In this document: positions 12,728 through 16,727 of the stretch, one piece after another | Position numbering within the stretch: the first letter of the stretch is position 1 | Layout: every line of letters starts with the position of its first letter | Origin: JANOQP01 sp044227705 | GTDB taxonomy: Bacteria > Bacteroidota > Bacteroidia > Chitinophagales > Saprospiraceae | Assembly (NCBI GenBank): GCA_044227705.1 | Contig: JBGAWE010000085.1 | Span: forward strand, 1-16,727 | Length of the DNA stretch: 16,727 bases | Direction of reading: 5' to 3' | Notes under the pieces: generated by a model | Told to the model about the DNA's origin: nothing | Databases searched by the model: none | The model's input: only the letters and a program-made list of their open reading frames with translations | Program-made: the position numbers and the translations under genes

Positions 12728-15700
12728 ATGCGATTTCTTGTACTCATCGCCGCCATACTCCTTTCAAAAACGCTCGCCGCGCAGCACGGCCTCGACTTCT
12801 GGAAGCCGGCCGACGCCGCGCCGCTCCTAGCCAACCCCGGCAAGCGCGTCGCTCCGATGCCGAGCCAATACCACACCTATCAGCTTGATTTTCAGGCCAT
12901 TAAGGACGCCTTGCGCACCGCGCCGCTCGAGTTCACGGCCGACGCGAAGCAGCACCCGCTCCTTCTCGAACTGCCCATCGGCGACGGGCGCGTCGAGACC
13001 TTCAAAATCTGGGAGTCGCCCATCATGCCCGAGGGGCTGGCCTCGCGTTGGCCCGACATCCGCACGTTCGCGGGCGAGGGCCTGCGCGACCGCAACCTGA
13101 CGACGCGCCTCGACTTCGCCCACGACGGCTTCCACGCCTTCATCATGCAGGCGGGCGGGAGCGACTTCTACATCGACCCCTTCTATTTCGGCAACAAGGA
13201 GATGTACATGGCCTACGACCGACGCGACGTGCCCGCCCGCTCGGCCGATTTGCCGAAGCCCACCTTCATCGACGAGCGGCCGCAGCCTACGGCGCAGGAA
13301 ATCGAGCCGAGGCCGGCACGCACCGAGTTCGGCACCATCCCGAAGAGCCGCTGGATGCAGGACACCGTTGTGCTGCGCACCTACCGGCTGGAGATAACCG
13401 GCACGACCGAGTACGCCGAGGTCTGGGATGGGACGCAGGCGACGGCCTTGAGCAAAATCGTCACGGCGGTCAACACCATCACGGCCTTTTATGAAAGGGA
13501 CATGGACATCCGCTTCGTCCTCGTCGACAAGGAGGACAAGTGCGTCTTCTCAACGGCGAACCCCGACCCCTTCGGCTCGAACAACGACGTGGGCTACCTG
13601 CTCGGCAACAACGGCGCACTCGTTGCCAACCCCACGCTCGGCCTTTCGGGCTACGACGTGGGCCACGTTTTCACGAAGTATACCGGCGGCAACGCCCTCG
13701 GCGTAGGGTCGCTTGGGGTGGTTTGTTCGAACAACAAGTCCAACGGCTCCTCGTCCGACAACCCGCCGGAAGGGAACAATTTCCTCTCGACCGCCGGGCA
13801 GGAAATCGGCCACCAGTTCGACGGGAACCACACCTTCAACTACGCCGGCGGCAACGAGAACGGCGCGACCGCCTACGAACCGTACCGGGGAAGCACCATC
13901 ATGAGCTACGTCTCGTGGGGACCCGACCTCTATTTCAACAACATCTCCATCGAGGAAATCGGCAACTATAGCCAGCAGTACGGCGCCAATTCCTGCCCGA
14001 CGAAGACGGTGACCGACAACCATGTACCAATCATCACGCTGCCGTACACGAACGGTTTCTACATCCCCTTCGGCACCCCGTTCGACCTGACCGCCGATGC
14101 GGTCGACCCCGACGGCGACCCCGTGACCTATTGCTGGGAACAGCACGATCTCGGCCCGCAGACCCCCGACCTGGCCTCGCCCAACGGCAACTGCCCGATT
14201 TTTCGCACCTTCTGGGGAACAACCTCGCCGACGCGCATCTTCCCGAAGATGGAAAAAATCTTGGCGAACAACATCAAGCCGAGCGACGGCGAGGTGCTGC
14301 CGACGGGCTACGACCGCGACCTGACCTTCAACTGCACCGTCCGCGACAACCGCACGGGCGGCGGCGGCGTGAGCTACGAGCAGGTCAAGTTCAAGGTGGA
14401 TGGACAAACGGGGCCGTTCCGCGTTCTTTCGCCTAATGTTTCCTCAGAAAAATGGACGGTGGGCGACTGGGTGGAGGTAAAATGGGACGTGGCCGGTTCG
14501 TCGAAGGCCCCCGTCAACTGCCAAATCGTCAACATCGACCTCTCGCTCGACGGCGGCCAAACCTGGCCCATAGTGCTGGCGACGTCGACGACGAACGACG
14601 GCAGCCACTGGATCCAGGTGCCGAACAACCTCACGACGAAGGCCCGTGTCCGCATCCACGCGGCGGACAACGTCTTCTTCGACGTGTCGAACCAAAACTT
14701 CAAAATCGAGGCGGCCACACAGCCCGGTTGGGGCTTGGCCGTCGCGCCGAACAGCGGGAAAATTTGCCTCCCTTCCACCTTCTCGACGACCGTTGAGACG
14801 AGCGGCTGGCTCGGTTTTTCCACCCCCATCACGATGGAAATCGTGAGCGGCCTGCCGCCCGGCGCGGTGGCGACCTTCGGGGCCAACCAAATCGCGCCCG
14901 GAGCGAGCGCGGCCCTCGGCATCGACTTCAACAACACCCTCCTCGAGGGCGACTGGACGGTGACCATGCGCGCATTCGCCGGGACGGACACCGTGACGCG
15001 GACGCTCAACTTCACCACCGTTTCCAACAACTTCTCATCGCTCGCCCTCGTCTCGCTGCCTGACGGTACGCTCGGCACCTCCATCCTCCCAACGCTCACC
15101 TGGGCGGGCACGGCGGACGCGAACACCTACGATTTCCAGCTCGCCACCAGCCCGGCCTTCGGCAGCAGCTCCATCATCTCCTCGCTGACCGGCCTGACCG
15201 TGCTGCAAACCACGCCGAGTGCGACCCTCGAATACAAGACGATGTACTACTGGCGCGTCCGCCCCGTCAACGAGTGCGGCACCGGACCGTGGACGGAACC
15301 GTACACCTTCGGCACGCAGGTGCTCAATTGCTCCAAGTCGCAGGCGAACGACCTGCCAAAGAACATCGCCTTCTCGGGCACGCCTTCTGTTTCGAGCACC
15401 ATCACGGTGCCATTCTCGGCGAAAATCACTGACATCAACATCACGAACCTGCAGGGCTACCACGAGTTCATGAGCGAGTTGAGCTTCAGCCTGACCAGCC
15501 CTTCGGGCAAAAAGGCCTGGCTCGTGAAAAAGAAGTGCGGCAACTACAACGGCAACTTCAACATCGGCCTCGACGACGAGGCGGCCCTCACCTATACCTG
15601 CCCGCCGAGCGACGGCAAGGACCATCGCCCGTCGCTGCAGCCCCTCTCGGTCTTCATCGGCGAGGAGGCGCAGGGGCCGTGGACCTTCACCATCAAAGAC

Positions 15701-16375
15701 ACCACAGACGGCTCGGGCGGCACCTTCCAAGCGCTCGAACTGGAGTTTTGTGCGGCCGTCGCGCTCGACCCGCCGTACATCGTCAACAACCAGGTGCTGA
15801 ACATCAACCCGGGACAGAACGCCGTCGTCGACGTGCCGCTCCTCAAGACCGCCGACAACAACAACACCGACGCGCAACTAACATTCACGCTGGTGACACT
15901 GCCCAAATTTGGCCAACTGGAACTCAATCTCGGCGGGCCGCTGATGGTCGGGGCGAAGTTCACACAGCAGGACATCAACGACGGGAAACTGCGGTACTTC
16001 GACTATGGCTTCGCCGACCCCGACCACTTCACCTTCGTGGTCGCCGACGGCGAGGGCGGGTTCATCCCGAAGACGACGTTTTTGATAAACAAAATCGTGG
16101 CGACCGGCGAGCCTGTCGTGCCGACGGCCACCCAGTTCTCCCTCGCCCCCAACCCTACGGACGACGGGGCGACGCTCGCCTTCGACCGCGCCCTCGACTC
16201 GGAGGCACAGGTCTCGCTCTTGAACATGGCCGGTCAGCTGATTTCGACCCAGACCGCAGATGCCGGGACGCTCAAACTGCCCATCCAGACAGCAGGGTTG
16301 CCTGGCGGGATTTACCTCGTCAGCGTGCGGTTGGCAGGGAAGACGGTGGCGAAGAAGCTGGTGGTGAGCCGCTGA
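12728..16375 (+). CDS. Secreted reprolysin-like metalloprotease-family protein with degenerate zinc site, P-domain and T9SS tail
   Basis: 1215 aa. The signal peptide is MRFLVLIAAILLSKTLAAQ. A propeptide-like region (about 35-170) has L-E-L-P-I-G-D-G, E-S-P-I-M, T-F-A-G-E-G and Y-I-D-P. The reprolysin-type domain (about 210-415) carries the Met-turn I-M392-S-Y. The zinc motif at 358-368 reads QEIGHQFDGNH where family members normally have HExGHQFGxNH: the first His ligand is Gln (CAG at 13799-13801) and the motif Gly is Asp365. E359, H362 and H368 remain. Beta-sandwich domains follow (about 560-660 and 775-862, the latter FnIII-like), then a proprotein-convertase P-domain (about 868-1008), a CSPG/cadherin-like repeat (about 1015-1122, F-T-Q-Q-D-I-N-D-G-K-L-R-Y) and a T9SS type A tail (1138-1215). 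The protein is exported to the surface or medium. If the Gln is real, proteolysis is probably lost or weakened. The ATG at 12728 was chosen for its signal peptide over an upstream TTG. Confidence 0.93.
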   Translation: MRFLVLIAAILLSKTLAAQHGLDFWKPADAAPLLANPGKRVAPMPSQYHTYQLDFQAIKDALRTAPLEFTADAKQHPLLLELPIGDGRVETFKIWESPIMPEGLASRWPDIRTFAGEGLRDRNLTTRLDFAHDGFHAFIMQAGGSDFYIDPFYFGNKEMYMAYDRRDVPARSADLPKPTFIDERPQPTAQEIEPRPARTEFGTIPKSRWMQDTVVLRTYRLEITGTTEYAEVWDGTQATALSKIVTAVNTITAFYERDMDIRFVLVDKEDKCVFSTANPDPFGSNNDVGYLLGNNGALVANPTLGLSGYDVGHVFTKYTGGNALGVGSLGVVCSNNKSNGSSSDNPPEGNNFLSTAGQEIGHQFDGNHTFNYAGGNENGATAYEPYRGSTIMSYVSWGPDLYFNNISIEEIGNYSQQYGANSCPTKTVTDNHVPIITLPYTNGFYIPFGTPFDLTADAVDPDGDPVTYCWEQHDLGPQTPDLASPNGNCPIFRTFWGTTSPTRIFPKMEKILANNIKPSDGEVLPTGYDRDLTFNCTVRDNRTGGGGVSYEQVKFKVDGQTGPFRVLSPNVSSEKWTVGDWVEVKWDVAGSSKAPVNCQIVNIDLSLDGGQTWPIVLATSTTNDGSHWIQVPNNLTTKARVRIHAADNVFFDVSNQNFKIEAATQPGWGLAVAPNSGKICLPSTFSTTVETSGWLGFSTPITMEIVSGLPPGAVATFGANQIAPGASAALGIDFNNTLLEGDWTVTMRAFAGTDTVTRTLNFTTVSNNFSSLALVSLPDGTLGTSILPTLTWAGTADANTYDFQLATSPAFGSSSIISSLTGLTVLQTTPSATLEYKTMYYWRVRPVNECGTGPWTEPYTFGTQVLNCSKSQANDLPKNIAFSGTPSVSSTITVPFSAKITDINITNLQGYHEFMSELSFSLTSPSGKKAWLVKKKCGNYNGNFNIGLDDEAALTYTCPPSDGKDHRPSLQPLSVFIGEEAQGPWTFTIKDTTDGSGGTFQALELEFCAAVALDPPYIVNNQVLNINPGQNAVVDVPLLKTADNNNTDAQLTFTLVTLPKFGQLELNLGGPLMVGAKFTQQDINDGKLRYFDYGFADPDHFTFVVADGEGGFIPKTTFLINKIVATGEPVVPTATQFSLAPNPTDDGATLAFDRALDSEAQVSLLNMAGQLISTQTADAGTLKLPIQTAGLPGGIYLVSVRLAGKTVAKKLVVSR

Positions 16376-16399
16376 GTCGAGCGGGCATTCCCTTAAACG

Positions 16400-16440
16400 G
16401 AACAGGCCGCCCCGGAATCGGAGGCGGCCTGTTCTGTTTT
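16400..16440 (+). terminator. Intrinsic terminator of the reprolysin-like gene
   Basis: A 12-bp perfect stem (GAACAGGCCGCC with GGCGGCCTGTTC) with an 11-nt loop that can itself form CCG-GAAT-CGG, followed by TGTTTT. It begins 24 nt after the stop codon. The T tract is short. Confidence 0.75.
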
Positions 16441-16489
16441 GAAGAATGCTGGGTAGTTTGTTTACTTGGTCAAACTCGCAACCCTTCCC

Positions 16490-16515
16490 TTTTTTTGAAA
16501 AGGAGTTTCAAAAAG
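16490..16515. terminator. AT-rich inverted repeat at the 3' end of guaB
   Basis: TTTTTGAAA (16492-16500) and TTTCAAAAA (16506-16514) flank a 5-nt loop, 8 nt beyond the guaB stop. It is a weak stem with no following T tract on the minus strand, while the plus strand has seven T on the left arm. It may mark the guaB 3' end; a terminator role is uncertain. Confidence 0.35.
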
Positions 16516-16522
16516 CGGCTCT

Positions 16523-16727
16523 TCATGCCCTCGAATAATTCGGCGCCTCCTTCGTGATGGAGATGTTGTGCGGGTGGCTCTCGTGGATGCCCGCCGAGGT
16601 GATTTTTACGAACTGCGACTTCTCCTTCAACTCCTCGATGGTCGCCGCGCCGCAGTAGCCCATGCCCGCCCGCAGCCCGCCGAGGTATTGAACCATGACC
16701 TCCGCTGCCGAACCCTTGAACGGCACG
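16523..16727 (-). CDS. guaB: Inosine-5'-monophosphate dehydrogenase, C-terminal end (5' part outside window)
   Basis: The last 67 codons of a gene entering from the right edge. The residues V-P-F-K-G-S, G-G-L-R-A-G-M-G-Y-C-G-A-A-T-I-E-E-L, I-T-S-A-G-I-H-E-S-H-P-H and I-T-K-E-A-P-N-Y match the conserved C terminus of IMP dehydrogenase, which makes XMP from IMP with NAD+ in GMP synthesis. The catalytic Cys loop, Bateman domain and start lie outside the window. The GTG at 16726 is an internal Val codon, not a start. The gene converges with the reprolysin-like gene across a 147-nt gap containing both 3' ends. Confidence 0.95.
   Translation of the reverse strand, partial: VPFKGSAAEVMVQYLGGLRAGMGYCGAATIEELKEKSQFVKITSAGIHESHPHNISITKEAPNYSRA

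Overview
The window looks like chromosomal DNA of a GC-rich (roughly 60 % by eye) member of the Bacteroidota, most plausibly a Saprospiria-type lineage (the class-level guess is inference). Four things point there. Secreted proteins end in type IX secretion (T9SS) C-terminal sorting domains. The gene families are typical of the phylum: DUF4783, choice-of-anchor V, the pregnancy-associated-type reprolysin-like protease and HYR adhesins. Three genes have TAnnTTTG boxes upstream. None of the start codons carries a clear Shine-Dalgarno sequence.

Layout. From 1 to 11425 every gene is on the minus strand. Read in the direction of transcription, they are: a CotH-family secreted protein (11425-9836), a choice-of-anchor V (Reeler-like) protein with a CxxCH motif and a T9SS tail (9616-8753), a DUF4783 secreted protein (8577-8188), cinA (8059-6812), a secreted coiled-coil protein (6691-6002), the bifunctional aspartokinase/homoserine dehydrogenase thrA (5884-3431), and the first 1001 residues of a very large secreted repeat protein (3005 to beyond position 1). 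That last protein has an Asn/Gly/Thr-rich repeat stalk followed by at least five HYR domains. Most of these genes are separated by hairpin terminators, so they look mostly monocistronic.

A divergent intergenic region (11426-11694) separates this block from three plus-strand genes: a NudB-like NUDIX hydrolase (11695-12135), an IscA/HesB-type Fe-S assembly protein (12210-12572), and a 1215-residue secreted reprolysin-like protein with a P-domain, a CSPG/cadherin-like repeat and a T9SS tail (12728-16375). At the right edge the last 67 codons of guaB (IMP dehydrogenase) enter on the minus strand, convergent with the protease.

How it fits together. This is a housekeeping backbone (threonine/methionine/lysine precursor synthesis, NMN deamidation, Fe-S assembly, nucleotide clean-up, GMP synthesis) interleaved with exported cargo. 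I see no mobile element, CRISPR array, RNA gene or obvious defence system. The most notable points are: the reprolysin-like protein has Gln in place of the first zinc-binding His; a long, minus-strand-specific terminator-like hairpin sits only 19 nt upstream of the thrA ATG; a perfect 30-bp palindrome lies inside the T9SS-tail coding sequence of the choice-of-anchor V gene; and the HYR array shows paired cysteine loss in one repeat.
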